64,000 bases of DNA from Dyella silvae (GTDB taxonomy: Bacteria; Pseudomonadota; Gammaproteobacteria; Xanthomonadales; Rhodanobacteraceae), in NCBI RefSeq assembly GCF_026421305.1, contig NZ_JAPJBQ010000005.1:186001-250000 (forward strand). The letters run 5' to 3'. A program made the position numbers and the translations under genes. Below the pieces are notes generated by a model. It was not told the origin of the DNA, searched no databases, and was given only the letters and a program-made list of their open reading frames with translations. Below, piece after piece: positions 7,959-18,359 of this stretch; the first letter of the stretch is position 1; each line of letters begins with the position of its first letter.

Positions 7959-9773
7959 ATGCCTTCCTCGCCCCTCGATATTCTCCATAGTGTTTTCGGC
8001 TACACGCAGTTTCGCGGTCAACAGCAGGCGATTGTCGAGCGGCTGATCGAAGGCGGCGACGCGTTGGTGTTGATGCCAACCGGTGGCGGCAAATCGCTGT
8101 GTTACCAGATTCCCGCGTTGGTACGACAGGGCACCGGCATCGTCGTGTCGCCGCTGATCGCGTTGATGCAGGATCAGGTCGATGCGTTGCGCGAAGCGGG
8201 CGTGTCGGCGGCGTATCTCAATTCAAGTCTGGGTGCCGAGGACCAGCGCGAAGTAGAACGGCAGCTGCAGGCGGGTGAGCTGAACCTGCTCTACGTCGCA
8301 CCGGAGCGGCTGCTGACGCCGCGTTTCCTCAGCATGCTGGAGCGCACCGAGGTGGCGTTGTTTGCCATCGATGAAGCGCACTGCGTATCGCAGTGGGGGC
8401 ACGACTTTCGCCCGGAGTACCGCGAGCTGGCGGTGCTCCATCAGCGCTTTCCGCATGTGCCGCGCATCGCGCTCACTGCCACGGCGGACGATCGCACGCG
8501 CGAGGAAATCGTCGAGCGGTTGGCCTTGCAGCAAGCACGCCAGTTCGTCTCGAGCTTCGATCGGCCCAACATCCGTTATCAGGTCGGTCTGCGCCACAAC
8601 GCGCGGCGGCAACTGATGGAATTCCTTGAGCGTCGTCGTGGTGACACCGGCATCGTGTACGCGCTCAGCCGCCGTAAGGTGGACGAGACCGCCGCGTGGC
8701 TGGCCGAAGCGGGCATCGACGCCTTGCCCTACCACGCCGGGTTGGATGCAGCGACGCGTAACGCCCATCAGCGGCGCTTTCTGCGCGAAGACGGCCTGGT
8801 GATGGTGGCCACGGTCGCCTTTGGTATGGGCATCGACAAGCCTGACGTGCGTTTTGTTGCGCATCTGGATCTGCCGCGCAGCATGGAGGGCTACTACCAG
8901 GAAACCGGCCGCGCCGGCCGCGACGGTCTGCCTGCGGATGCGTGGATGATCTACGGCCTTTCCGATGTGGTGACGATGAGCCAGATGATCGCCCAGTCCG
9001 AGTCGGCGGATGAGCGCAAGCGCGTTGAGCGGCTGAAACTGGAATCGCTGCTGGCCTACGCGGAAGCCACGCAATGCCGGCGCGAACTGTTGTTGGCGGC
9101 GTTTGGCGAAACCTTCCAGGGCCCCTGCGGCCGCTGCGACAACTGCATAGACCCCCCGAAAACCTGGGACGCCACTGTTCCCGCGCAGAAGGCCCTATCG
9201 GCGGTGTATCGCAGCGGGCAGCGATTTGGTTCGGGATACGTCATCGACATCTTGCGTGGCGAAGGTAGCTCGCGCATGACCGACCTCGGCCACGACCGTC
9301 TCTCCACCTACGGCATTGGCGCCGATATGGATGAGAAGCAGTGGCGCTCGGTGTTCCGCCAATTACTCGCACTGGGGTTGCTGGAAGCGGATGCGGAGGG
9401 CTTTGGCACACTGCGCCTGACCAAGGCGAGCCGCGACGTGCTGGTAGGTAACCAATCGGTGCGGCTGCGCGAGGATGCGCGTCCCGTGCGTGCTGCGCGC
9501 AAGCGCCGGGATAGTCAGCTGGTGACCGGCGGCAGCCTGGGCGTGGAAGCCTACGAGCAACCGCTATGGGAAGAGCTGCGCAAGCTGCGCATCCAGCTAG
9601 CGAGGCAGCATGGTGTGCCGCCCTATGTGATTTTCCACGATGCCACCTTGCTTGCGATGTTGCGAGCGCTGCCTTCGAATGAGGAGGAGCTGGCGGCGAT
9701 CAGTGGTGTGGGTGAGGCGAAACTGAAGCGTTATGGGAAGGATTTTCTGGCGGTAATCAACGCGCATGAGTGA
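7959..9773 (+). CDS. recQ: ATP-dependent DNA helicase RecQ
   Basis: 3'-5' SF2 helicase of recombination and replication-fork repair; 604 residues, close to the E. coli enzyme. Seen in order: Walker A MPTGGGKS near residue 45, motif II with aromatic-rich loop [18 protein letters not shown] near 137-154, motif III LTATAD, motif [12 protein letters not shown] near 318-327, zinc-binding cysteines ([10 protein letters not shown] near 375-400), a winged-helix RQC region, and a C-terminal HRDC domain from about 530 with the usual [12 protein letters not shown] ending. Start at [15 protein letters not shown] agrees with the family N-terminus. Confidence 0.96.
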   Translation: MPSSPLDILHSVFGYTQFRGQQQAIVERLIEGGDALVLMPTGGGKSLCYQIPALVRQGTGIVVSPLIALMQDQVDALREAGVSAAYLNSSLGAEDQREVERQLQAGELNLLYVAPERLLTPRFLSMLERTEVALFAIDEAHCVSQWGHDFRPEYRELAVLHQRFPHVPRIALTATADDRTREEIVERLALQQARQFVSSFDRPNIRYQVGLRHNARRQLMEFLERRRGDTGIVYALSRRKVDETAAWLAEAGIDALPYHAGLDAATRNAHQRRFLREDGLVMVATVAFGMGIDKPDVRFVAHLDLPRSMEGYYQETGRAGRDGLPADAWMIYGLSDVVTMSQMIAQSESADERKRVERLKLESLLAYAEATQCRRELLLAAFGETFQGPCGRCDNCIDPPKTWDATVPAQKALSAVYRSGQRFGSGYVIDILRGEGSSRMTDLGHDRLSTYGIGADMDEKQWRSVFRQLLALGLLEADAEGFGTLRLTKASRDVLVGNQSVRLREDARPVRAARKRRDSQLVTGGSLGVEAYEQPLWEELRKLRIQLARQHGVPPYVIFHDATLLAMLRALPSNEEELAAISGVGEAKLKRYGKDFLAVINAHE

Positions 9774-9825
9774 GCGCGCATTCAGGGGCGGGGAGTGGAT
9801 TGAGATGGGTGCTCGCGATGGAGCT

Positions 9826-10052
9826 GGCTTTCCCTCACCGTCATCCCTGCGAAGGCAGGGATCCAGTGCCTTGCTCTTGGCTCTGAATAGCCGTCAACCT
9901 GGCGGGATCGCGAAACCAAAAGCGAAAGTCACTGGATGACCAGCCTTCGGCTGTTGTAAAGCGCTTCCTGCCTTCGCAGGGATGACGGTGCTTATGAAAC
10001 GGTGGGGCTAGATTGACCCCTCACCCCAACCCTCTCCCCGGAGGGGAGAGGG
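9826..10052. repeat. Short hairpin-repeat element D (partial copies of the large multi-hairpin unit)
   Basis: Gene-free stretch between recQ and a small convergent gene. It contains the H2 hairpin ATCCCTGC-GAAG-GCAGGGAT (9843-9862), an inverted H2 copy with TCCTGC/GCAGGGA and loop CTTC (about 9965-9982) preceded by the linked CAGCC-TTCG-GGCTG hairpin, and the H1 hairpin CCCTCTCCCC-GGA-GGGGAGAGGG (10030-10052). The same pieces flank the large modules at 47.3, 53.6 and 61.4 kb; here the central hairpins H3-H7 are absent, so this is either a minimal or a deleted version. Confidence 0.8.
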
Positions 10053-10064
10053 AGTAGAGCTGGC

Positions 10065-10322
10065 TCAACCCGCCAGCTTCCAGCGCGTCCCTTCCCTCGA
10101 CACCCTCGAATGCGCCAACGCCAACTCGGGGATATAACGCCACTGCGCCAGTTCTCCGGGCAGCCGCGCCAGGGGGCAGGTCATACGCGCCGCGATCAGG
10201 GCCGCCTCCGCCGTCTCGTGGCGGCCTATCTCTTGTTCCTCGCACAGGACGCGCCACTGGCGGCCGTGGCGGATGATGCGGAACAGGCCGGTTTTTGACG
10301 GGTGGACGTATTGCGCCAGCAT
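10065..10322 (-). CDS. Small conserved hypothetical protein
   Basis: Not recognised. The 85-residue frame begins with ATG (MLAQYVHPSKTGLFRIIRHG) and reads like a compact cytoplasmic protein: a beta-rich start (LFRIIRHGRQWRVLCEEQEIG) written here in part, followed by an Ala-rich helix (ETAEAALIAARMTC). Codon use matches its neighbours and no stop interrupts it, which favours a real gene, but no ribosome site is obvious. It is convergent with recQ across repeat element D. Confidence 0.6.
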   Translation of the reverse strand: MLAQYVHPSKTGLFRIIRHGRQWRVLCEEQEIGRHETAEAALIAARMTCPLARLPGELAQWRYIPELALAHSRVSREGTRWKLAG

Positions 10323-10481
10323 GGGATCGGTCGATCTTCGTTTGACTGATGGCGCATAGCCTGCCGGTTGCCCATGACTCCCCTGTGATTCCTATCTGGC
10401 GCGTCCGTGACGCCTATGCTGCGTTTCTGTTGCGGGCGTCATGTGAATCAGCAGCGTGTGAAAACGGTGTTCCGGGGACGC

Positions 10482-10513
10482 AAAAAAAAACGGCCCGCAT
10501 CGCTGCGGGCCGT
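10482..10513 (-). terminator. Rho-independent terminator of the M28 peptidase gene
   Basis: Perfect 10-bp stem ACGGCCCGCA/TGCGGGCCGT with a four-base loop at 10490-10513, followed on the minus strand by a run of nine T. It lies about 30 bp after the peptidase stop codon. Confidence 0.92.
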
Positions 10514-10539
10514 TGATGGGTCTTTATTCCAAACCGCGT

Positions 10540-12198
<1,659 letters not shown>

Positions 12199-12490
12199 GG
12201 ACAGCACCTAGCGTGGAAACGAGCCTCGATAGTAGATAGCGCCGCGGCCGCGGGTCCATAGTCAGGATTGCCCTACAAAGGTCGAGACGGTCGGCCAGGG
12301 TGAAAAAAAACCCTGAAAAACAGGCCTTCGAGGGGGCTGAGCGTGACTTTCTTCACCCCTGTCAGGCCTGGAAAGCAAAAAAACCATATTTTTTGCGCTT
12401 TGCCGCTTGGCGACATGGGTTTCTTTGCCATACATTCCGCATGCCGAGAGGCATTCAAACACCAACACTTTGATGACCACGGGGAAATGT

Positions 12491-12886
12491 ATGGCGAAGG
12501 CGCAGAAAGCAGCAGCAAAGAAGAAGGCCGCTCCCAAGGCCGCAAAGACCGCCGCTAAGGCAGTCGTGCACAAGCCGATCAAGGAAGCGCTGGGCAAGTC
12601 GGGCCTGGTGGCCCACATTGCCGAGACCAGTGGCGTGATCGCCAAGGACGTGCGTGCCGTGCTGGCATCGCTCGAAGCAGCCGTGACCGGTTCCATGCAC
12701 AAGAAGGGCGCTGGCCACTTCACCATGCCGGGCCTGCTGAAGATCACCGCCGTCAACGTTCCGGCCAAGCCGAAGCGCAAGGGCATCAACCCCTTCACCA
12801 AGGAAGAGCAGTGGTTCGCTGCCAAGCCCGCCACGGTGAAGCTGAAGATCCGCGCGCTCAAGAAGCTCAAGGACGCCGCTCTCTAA
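12491..12886 (+). CDS. HU-like DNA-binding protein with Lys/Ala-rich N-terminal tail
   Basis: Nucleoid-type protein of 131 residues. Residues 1-25 are almost entirely Lys and Ala (MAKAQKAAAKKKAAPKAA), like a histone H1 tail; the rest aligns with the HU/IHF fold (KPIKEALGKSGLVAHIAE helix pair, then the beta-arm region with MPGLLKITAVNVPAKPKRKG written here in two parts) but is divergent from true HU. The ATG at 12491 has a GGGGA ribosome site six bases upstream; upstream in-frame ATGs are less likely. The CDS is followed by a long hairpin and then a clear terminator, implying a strong monocistronic transcript. Confidence 0.86.
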   Translation: MAKAQKAAAKKKAAPKAAKTAAKAVVHKPIKEALGKSGLVAHIAETSGVIAKDVRAVLASLEAAVTGSMHKKGAGHFTMPGLLKITAVNVPAKPKRKGINPFTKEEQWFAAKPATVKLKIRALKKLKDAAL

Positions 12887-12912
12887 GCGTCGTTTTCCGA
12901 TAGCTTCGGAAG

Positions 12913-12940
12913 TCAGGTGCGGCGTTTGCGCCGCACCTGA
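12913..12940. repeat. 12-bp perfect inverted repeat after the HU-like gene
   Basis: TCAGGTGCGGCG and CGCCGCACCTGA flank loop TTTG. There is no T-run, so it is better read as an RNA-stabilising hairpin than as a terminator; the true terminator is 50 bp further on. Confidence 0.75.
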
Positions 12941-12991
12941 CGAAATCTGCAAAGTGGTTCGTCCTCCGCAAAGGTGGGCAGACCGGGAAAG

Positions 12992-13016
12992 AGACGCCAA
13001 CCGGCGTCTTTTTTTT
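12992..13016 (+). terminator. Rho-independent terminator of the HU-like gene
   Basis: Stem AGACGCC/GGCGTCT with loop AACC, followed directly by a run of eight or more T. Confidence 0.92.
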
Positions 13017-13182
13017 GGCCTCGTTTCGTCCGGCCGCGGCGTGTCCGAAAGTCGCTTGAGAAGCCCGTGACACGGACATCACGACCGGAACGATAGTGTC
13101 CCGATTAACCCGCATCGCCTTTTACCCTGCCTGTGGCGATGGCGCGACGGCGGGATTCCTCTCGTTTTTCAGGGTTAAGGCC

Positions 13183-13641
13183 ATGACTACCCAAAGCGAT
13201 CTGGCGCTGAATCTCTACAAGGTCAACAGCGAGCTGCAGCTTCGCATCAGCAAACTGGTGATGGAGAACTGGAAGAAGTGGCTGGAGCTTTCCACGCGCG
13301 TGGTCGACGACGGCATTGCCGAGTCGCAGGCAAGAGTGGAGCAATTGTTGAGGGCACAAGACTGGGCCGCCCTGTCGACCCTGCCTTCTGAAACCTTCTG
13401 GCGCCTGTTGCAGCAACGCATGGGTGACAGCAACCTGACCAACCACATTGCCGCCAACGTGCAGGCGCATTTTGCGAAAGGGCTGCAGGAGGCCATCCAG
13501 GTCTGGCAGCAAGACACTGCCCGTGTCCTTGGCGGCGTCGGCGACATGGGCGCCGTCAGTCAGCCGTGGAACGACATCATGGAGCAGTGGGGCCGCCTGT
13601 GGCCCTGGGCTGAGGGGAAAGGCGTCACCCGCGACAAATAG
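13183..13641 (+). CDS. Phasin family protein
   Basis: A 152-residue protein with the phasin pattern: an amphipathic helical body (LYKVNSELQLRISKLVMENW near the start, ending VEQLLRAQDW) and a second helical half with FAKGLQEAIQVWQQDTARV. Phasins coat polyhydroxyalkanoate granules or act as small helical chaperones. ATG at 13183 (MTTQSDLALNLYK) is the natural start; the longer frame from 13096 covers the promoter region. No PHA synthase gene is near, so the granule link is from family membership only. It has a Trp-rich C-terminus (PWNDIMEQWGRLWPW). Confidence 0.82.
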   Translation: MTTQSDLALNLYKVNSELQLRISKLVMENWKKWLELSTRVVDDGIAESQARVEQLLRAQDWAALSTLPSETFWRLLQQRMGDSNLTNHIAANVQAHFAKGLQEAIQVWQQDTARVLGGVGDMGAVSQPWNDIMEQWGRLWPWAEGKGVTRDK

Positions 13642-13689
13642 GTTTTCCCGGCTGCTACACGTCACCCCGACCGCATAACCATCTTGACC

Positions 13690-13715
13690 ATCGCCCGGCC
13701 TGCATGCCGGGCGAT
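13690..13715. repeat. Perfect 10-bp inverted repeat after the phasin gene
   Basis: ATCGCCCGGC and GCCGGGCGAT around loop CTGCAT, about 48 bp after the phasin stop. It lacks a T-run; a factor-dependent terminator or mRNA 3'-end stabiliser is plausible. Confidence 0.65.
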
Positions 13716-14352
13716 CGTGTACCTGGGCATCAGAAGCAACGGATGGATTTCAGTTCGAGGCTCCCCTGGCAGCCGCTGCATGGCAGCCGCCGTACTGCGA
13801 TGTATGGCCCTGCAGCGTGGTGTGACCGGGTCGCGCCGATCTGCACACTGCATCGCGTTACCGTGATTCCGCTCATGGTGAACTGCAGCGCCATGGCCGT
13901 TGCCCCCATGCAACCCGTAGCGCTTCTCCAGGCCGGGTGCGGCAACGCAGTGCCGTGAGGAGTGGGGCGTGACTCGTCCCATGCGTCCGAGATGGCATCG
14001 CCAGGGGTATCCCCTGCGTGCGCATCAAGCCGAAGCATGGGGTTCCTAGTCTTGTCACAAAGGTCTAGTTATCTAGAGAGGTTGGGGCGCCATTCGCTCC
14101 GGCGCGGTGTACGCAGACGAGGTGTGCCGTTGCCAAGGTGGTGCTGGGCGAGTCAGGCAGGAGTGTGAGCGGGGTGGAACGGGGGCGTGGCGTGCGGCTA
14201 CTGAGGCAGATGGGCAATATTTTCGACGCAGACTTCGGACGAGGGCGCGGGTGCCATGGGCCGCTACGGCCGTTCGCCCTCGATCGGGCTGGGGGCCGGG
14301 GCGCTGATCGACAGCCCAAGCGCTGTGCGAAGGTACTTGCGCGCGCAGCGCA
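13716..14352. other. Gene-free stretch, about 640 bp
   Basis: All six frames are open only in short, codon-implausible pieces and no protein family is recognisable. There is an AT-richer patch at about 14040-14080 with TTGTCA and TATCTA elements that could contain a promoter for the downstream DUF1045-phnN pair, and a small palindrome CAGGGG-TAT-CCCCTG near 14000. The stretch may be a decayed region. Confidence 0.5.
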
Positions 14353-14478
14353 ATGGCCGCTGCGTCAGTCGCTGCAGCGCATGTCTTTCATGCCGATGTT
14401 CATTCGATGCCAGCGTCGTACAGCATCGTGCGCGTCGACGGCGAACGGAAGCCTTGGGTGCTGATGGCGAACGACTGA
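14353..14478 (+). CDS. Possible 41-aa small ORF coupled to the DUF1045 gene
   Basis: A short frame (MAAASVAAAHVFHADVHSMP..., ending KPWVLMAND) stops with TGA at 14476-14478, and the A of that stop is the A of the DUF1045 ATG (TGATG). This one-base overlap is a classical translational-coupling arrangement. An internal ATG at 14407 would leave 23 residues. No homology is recognised. It could equally be chance or the end of a decayed gene. Confidence 0.25.
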   Translation: MAAASVAAAHVFHADVHSMPASYSIVRVDGERKPWVLMAND

Positions 14479-15146
14479 TGCGCTACGCGATCTACTTCTG
14501 CCCGGCACCCGCCAGTGCGCTGGCCTCCCTGGGGCGAGACTGGCTGAGTCCCGGGATGACGCCCAACGGTATTCCCGGCATTCCTCTGAATCGCTGGAAT
14601 GCATTGCTAAGCGACGTACGCCGCTACGGCTGGCACGCCACGCTGCGTTCGCCGTTCACGCTGTCTCCTGATGCCGACCTCCACGATTTGCGCCGCGTGA
14701 TGCGGGATGTTGCCAGGGCGCATGCGCCCATCCATCTCACGCTGCGTTGCACGCGCCTTGCGGGTTTTCTTGCCTTGCGCCCCGTGGGCGATTGCAGAGC
14801 GATCAATGCGTTGGCCAATGCCTGCGTCGAGGCGGTCGAACCCTTGCGCCTGCCACTGGCAGAACACGATTTTCAGCGTCGCGCTTCAGAGCTCGACGCC
14901 ATCGAGACACATTTTCTTGGACGTTACGGGTATCCCTACGTGTTTGAACGCTATCGGTTCCATATGACGTTGTCTTCGCCGGCTTCCGTGGATGAAGAGC
15001 GCGCATTGCAGCGTTGGCTTTCCATTCGCGCAGCCATGCTGCCTGCGGCACGCATCGATGCGCTCACGTTGTGCGTCGAGACCTCGCCAGGTGCGGCATT
15101 CGAACCACTCGAGCGCGTGACGCTGAACAAGGCGTCGGCGGCATGA
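14478..15146 (+). CDS. DUF1045 family protein (2H phosphoesterase-like, phosphonate-linked)
   Basis: A 222-residue protein of the DUF1045 family, which in other bacteria is encoded in phosphonate (C-P lyase) operons next to phnN. Two HxT/S motifs typical of the 2H phosphoesterase fold are present: WHATLRSPF near residue 55 and FHMTLSSP near residue 163. Start MRYAIYFCPAP at 14478 is the family N-terminus; the open frame upstream is unsupported. Its stop overlaps the phnN start by four bases (ATGA). No other phn gene is visible here. Confidence 0.87.
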   Translation: MRYAIYFCPAPASALASLGRDWLSPGMTPNGIPGIPLNRWNALLSDVRRYGWHATLRSPFTLSPDADLHDLRRVMRDVARAHAPIHLTLRCTRLAGFLALRPVGDCRAINALANACVEAVEPLRLPLAEHDFQRRASELDAIETHFLGRYGYPYVFERYRFHMTLSSPASVDEERALQRWLSIRAAMLPAARIDALTLCVETSPGAAFEPLERVTLNKASAA

Positions 15147-15688
15147 CGCCTGGGCGGCTTTACTACGTCATGGGTTCCGCGGGAGCCGGCAAAGACAGCG
15201 TGCTCAGCTGGGTGCGCGAGAACGGTGCCTCCTGCGGTGTGGTCTGCGCGCATCGTTACATCACACGGCCGGCGCAAGCGGGCGATGAAGACGATGTGGC
15301 ACTCAGCCCGGCTGAGTTCGAGTTGCGCGAGCGCCGCGGACTGTTCGCATTGACCTGGCGGGCGCAGGGTTTGCGCTACGGCCTCGGCAAAGAGATCGAA
15401 CACTGGTTGCGACAGGGCGTGGACGTGCTGGTCAATGGCGCGCGAGATGCCTTTCCGCTTGCGCAGGCACGCTTCCACGACATGGTGCCGGTCCTGATTA
15501 CCGCCAGTCGCGAATCCATGGCTCGTCGCTTGCGGGCGTGTGGACATGAGACCCCGGAACAGATCGATCAGGGTTTTGCGTTCAATGATGATGACTTCGC
15601 ACCGGCCCAGGCGCTCACCATCGTCAACGAGTCGAGTCTGCCGGAAGCGGGCGAGGCACTGTTGAGTGCCATTTGCCGTCGTGCATAA
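15143..15688 (+). CDS. phnN: Ribose 1,5-bisphosphate phosphokinase PhnN
   Basis: Kinase that converts ribose 1,5-bisphosphate to PRPP with ATP, the last step of C-P lyase phosphonate use and an alternative route to PRPP. The guanylate-kinase-like P-loop GSAGAGKDS is at residues 11-19, followed by the RYITRP motif near residue 39 and a NDDDF segment near residue 150. 181 residues is normal. The start at 15143 is fixed by the overlap with the DUF1045 stop. As the C-P lyase core is not in this window, its role may be salvage of ribose phosphates. Confidence 0.88.
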   Translation: MTPGRLYYVMGSAGAGKDSVLSWVRENGASCGVVCAHRYITRPAQAGDEDDVALSPAEFELRERRGLFALTWRAQGLRYGLGKEIEHWLRQGVDVLVNGARDAFPLAQARFHDMVPVLITASRESMARRLRACGHETPEQIDQGFAFNDDDFAPAQALTIVNESSLPEAGEALLSAICRRA

Positions 15689-15950
15689 GGTTGGGGCGTC
15701 GAATCCACGCATCTGGTAACCCATGTGGCATGGGTTACGTACCGCACACACGGCGCCCAACGGCCAAGGGCGCGTTGGACGCGTATTCCGAGATCCCCCG
15801 ACGCATGCAATTACCCGCCCATTCGCAGGACCTCACGCGCGGTTGACGCCTACGCGCAGAATCTGGGGACGGCACGAATGTGCCGGCGGCGCACCCATGT
15901 CTGGTGTGTCACGCCGCCTGCCTTCCTGGTGCACCATCTGGGAGCGCGCG

Positions 15951-16409
15951 ATGAAAAAGACAGTGTGGATTGTGGTCGCCAACCGTGCCGTGGCGCGCGT
16001 GTTTCAGGCGAGCCAGCCGATGGGGCCGCTGCAGGAACGGGAGTCGTTCATCCATCCCGAGGGTCGCCTGCTGGATCAGGAACTGGTGTCAGATCGACCG
16101 GGGCGGGGATTCGACCGGATGGGGCCGGGCCGGCATGCGGAGACTCCGGATACCACAGCAACCGCCCAGGAAACCGCCACCTTCGCCCTGGAGCTCGCCA
16201 GGTTCCTGTTGAAAGGGCGTAACGACGGCCATTTCGACGCGCTGGTGTTGATCGCCGCGCCCGCCTTTCTTGGTGCGCTGCGGGAACGTCTGGATGGCCC
16301 GACACGTGAACGTGTGATGCTGGAGGTGGACAAGAACCTCGTCCATCTCGATGCGGCGGCCCTGCGCGGCTATTTACCTGAGCGCCTGTACTCGTCGGTG
16401 ACGCCGTAG
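15951..16409 (+). CDS. Host attachment family protein (baeRF/eRF1-like)
   Basis: A 152-residue protein of the family named 'protein required for attachment to host cells', first noted in plant-associated bacteria; biochemical role unknown. Typical features are the N-terminal strand WIVVANRAVARVFQ, the glycine/arginine loop (SDRPGRGFDRMGPGRHAETP), and the C-terminal PERVMLEVDKNLVHLD-type segment, here RERVMLEVDKNLVHLD. The ATG at 15951 has GGAG seven bases upstream. The longer frame starting at 15723 is not supported. Single gene, no operon partners visible. Confidence 0.85.
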   Translation: MKKTVWIVVANRAVARVFQASQPMGPLQERESFIHPEGRLLDQELVSDRPGRGFDRMGPGRHAETPDTTATAQETATFALELARFLLKGRNDGHFDALVLIAAPAFLGALRERLDGPTRERVMLEVDKNLVHLDAAALRGYLPERLYSSVTP

Positions 16410-16715
16410 CGATGCAAGGGTCGGGCGGGCTGGCAGGGATGGCCATTTATGTGATGTGGAGCACATTTCAAGCATGCCGTCGTGAAGACGTCGTCCTTCT
16501 GTCAGAACAGGGGGCAATCAGGCATTTGCGGAGCAGGCGGCAGGCTGCGAAACTCAGGGAAATCGTGGGCGACAATGTCGCGCTTTCCCACCATGGAGTA
16601 GGGTTGGGTTCACCATTTCTTCACCGTGAAGCTTATTGGATCCATTCCTTTGTACGGCGCTTCGCTTGTGGGAACCGCCGACCGAGTGTCTTCTTGAGCT
16701 AAGGGGTAGCCTGAG
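16410..16715. other. Intergenic stretch upstream of the MASE1 gene
   Basis: About 300 bp without a credible gene. A 96-codon open frame here has no recognisable content. A possible ribosome site AAGGGG lies 10 bases before the MASE1 start. I see no clear promoter box or repeat. Confidence 0.5.
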
Positions 16716-18305
16716 ATGCGAAATGGAACAGGGGGGCGTGCCTGGATAGCGCACGTCGCAACGGCGCTGGGGTATGCCGCCGGTTTTACGCTCCTGCATC
16801 AAATTTCGTTTTCGCACTGGGTGATCTTCGCCGGATTCCGGCTGTGCGCCCTGCTGTTTGTTCCTATCCGCTACTGGCCGGCGTTGGCCGTGGGTGAGCT
16901 CGCACCACTCGCGTACTTAGGCATCACCTGCATAGATCAGTTTGGCTGGCTCTGGTCGCTGGTGGCAGCCATTCCCCCCATCGTGGTGGCCATGCCAGTG
17001 GTCTATTGGTGCCGCGAGCGTCTTCGTATTTTCCCCGGCCCGTCGACCGTGAAAATGGGCGTGCTGCTGCTGTGCATGTTCCTGGTGTCGGTGGTCTGGA
17101 CGGTCTGCAATCTCTCCTCGCTCGCGGTGACCAAGTTGCCTGCCGGCTATCCGCCGCTGCATTGGGATGTGGTGTCGTCGCGCTGGTTCATTGGCAATTT
17201 CCTTGGCGTACTCACACTGGCACCTGTCGTCGTGTGGGTTCGCGAGTGCCTGGCAGTGACACCGAAGGGCGCCCGGTGGGGCCAGTTCCTCGAAAGCCGG
17301 CTGCTGCTCGAAGGCATGTCCACGTTGTTGCCCACCCTGGCCTTGCTGGTCTGGCTGAGCTTCCATGCCGGCAGCGAAACGGCGCGCGAGGCGGCGCGCA
17401 TGGCCATGTTCCTGCCGGTGATCTGGGTGGCGGTGCGTCACGGCTGGCAGGGCGCGGCTATCGGTGGCACCGCGGCCAGCATCGCGGTGGTGTTGACCAT
17501 GCCCGCCAAGTACGACCCGGGTACGTTGCAGGCGCAGGTGTTCATTGCCTTTGCGATCACCTCAATGCTGCTGCTGGGTGCGCGCATTTCCGTCCTCAAT
17601 CATCGCGACCGCGAGGAACGCGCTGAACTGCGGTTCGCGCTTGCCGTCGCGCAACGCAACATCTACATCAGCGAGATGCAGCTGCGGCAGGTGTCGCAGG
17701 CGGTCGAACAGATTCGTGAGTCCGTCAAGGTGGGTTACAGCCATCTGATCACGCGCTTGCGCCATACGGTGCCAGTGGTGGATGAGCGCAGCTATATGCG
17801 GCAGGCGGCGGTTGCGCAGGAGCAGCTGTTCCGCCTTTCCGACAGCCTTTATCCCACCATCTGGCGTGAGCGCGGCCTTCCGGCGGCGCTGCGCGAGGGT
17901 TCCATCGCCCGTGGGCTCGAAGAAGTCGGCGTGTCGTACTGGTGCGAAATCGAAGGGCGCGGACTGAGCCGTCTTTCGTCCAATATCCACATCGCGCTTT
18001 ATCGCCTTGCCTGCGAATGCATAGTGCTGGTTTGCACGAAGCACAACGCCAGCAATATTCATCTGCGCATTCGTGGCGGCATGTTCCAGGGGCGCCGCTG
18101 GGCGGTGCTTTGCGTGGACAGTCAGGCGAATGACGCGCGTGGTGCGCATGCTCGCCCGGACGACCTGATGGTGCGATTGGCTTGCAGCGGTATGGGCTTC
18201 GATGCCATCCAGCATCGTGCGCAGGCTTTCGAAGGAACGGCGCGCCGCAGGGCGACAGCAGCCGGTGAGCGGATCAGCCTGATCCTTCACGATCCCGAAC
18301 TATAG
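16716..18305 (+). CDS. MASE1-domain membrane sensor with degenerate kinase-like C-terminus
   Basis: A 529-residue protein. Residues 1-300 hold about eight to ten hydrophobic segments arranged as a MASE1 sensory domain, a membrane input module found before histidine kinases and GGDEF proteins. After a helical linker with an RDREERAELRFALAVAQRN start, the C-terminal 200 residues look like a NarL/UhpB-type kinase (LYPTIWRERGLPAALREG; IALYRLACECIVL), but I see no phospho-acceptor His box, no standard asparagine in the N-box and no G-box glycines, so it may be catalytically dead or bind a partner. No response regulator is adjacent. AAGGGG upstream of the ATG supports the start. Confidence 0.78.
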   Translation: MRNGTGGRAWIAHVATALGYAAGFTLLHQISFSHWVIFAGFRLCALLFVPIRYWPALAVGELAPLAYLGITCIDQFGWLWSLVAAIPPIVVAMPVVYWCRERLRIFPGPSTVKMGVLLLCMFLVSVVWTVCNLSSLAVTKLPAGYPPLHWDVVSSRWFIGNFLGVLTLAPVVVWVRECLAVTPKGARWGQFLESRLLLEGMSTLLPTLALLVWLSFHAGSETAREAARMAMFLPVIWVAVRHGWQGAAIGGTAASIAVVLTMPAKYDPGTLQAQVFIAFAITSMLLLGARISVLNHRDREERAELRFALAVAQRNIYISEMQLRQVSQAVEQIRESVKVGYSHLITRLRHTVPVVDERSYMRQAAVAQEQLFRLSDSLYPTIWRERGLPAALREGSIARGLEEVGVSYWCEIEGRGLSRLSSNIHIALYRLACECIVLVCTKHNASNIHLRIRGGMFQGRRWAVLCVDSQANDARGAHARPDDLMVRLACSGMGFDAIQHRAQAFEGTARRRATAAGERISLILHDPEL

Positions 18306-18331
18306 CGACGGCATGACCGCCGCTATAGTTC
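18297..18331. terminator. Hairpin overlapping the MASE1 gene stop
   Basis: GAACTATAGCG and CGCTATAGTTC pair around an inner CGG/CCG stem; the left arm contains the stop codon TAG. It lies between two convergent genes. With no T-run it is a probable but not certain transcription terminator. Confidence 0.55.
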
Positions 18332-18359
18332 AACCACCGTCACATGGACGGCCGGCGTT

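Noticed and set aside
9843..9982. Possible CRISPR-like spacing of short palindromes
   Set aside because: Repeats are few, inverted and of unequal spacing; no direct repeats with spacers and no cas genes.
16412..16702. 96-codon frame before the MASE1 gene
   Set aside because: No ribosome site, unusual composition and no family; treated as intergenic.
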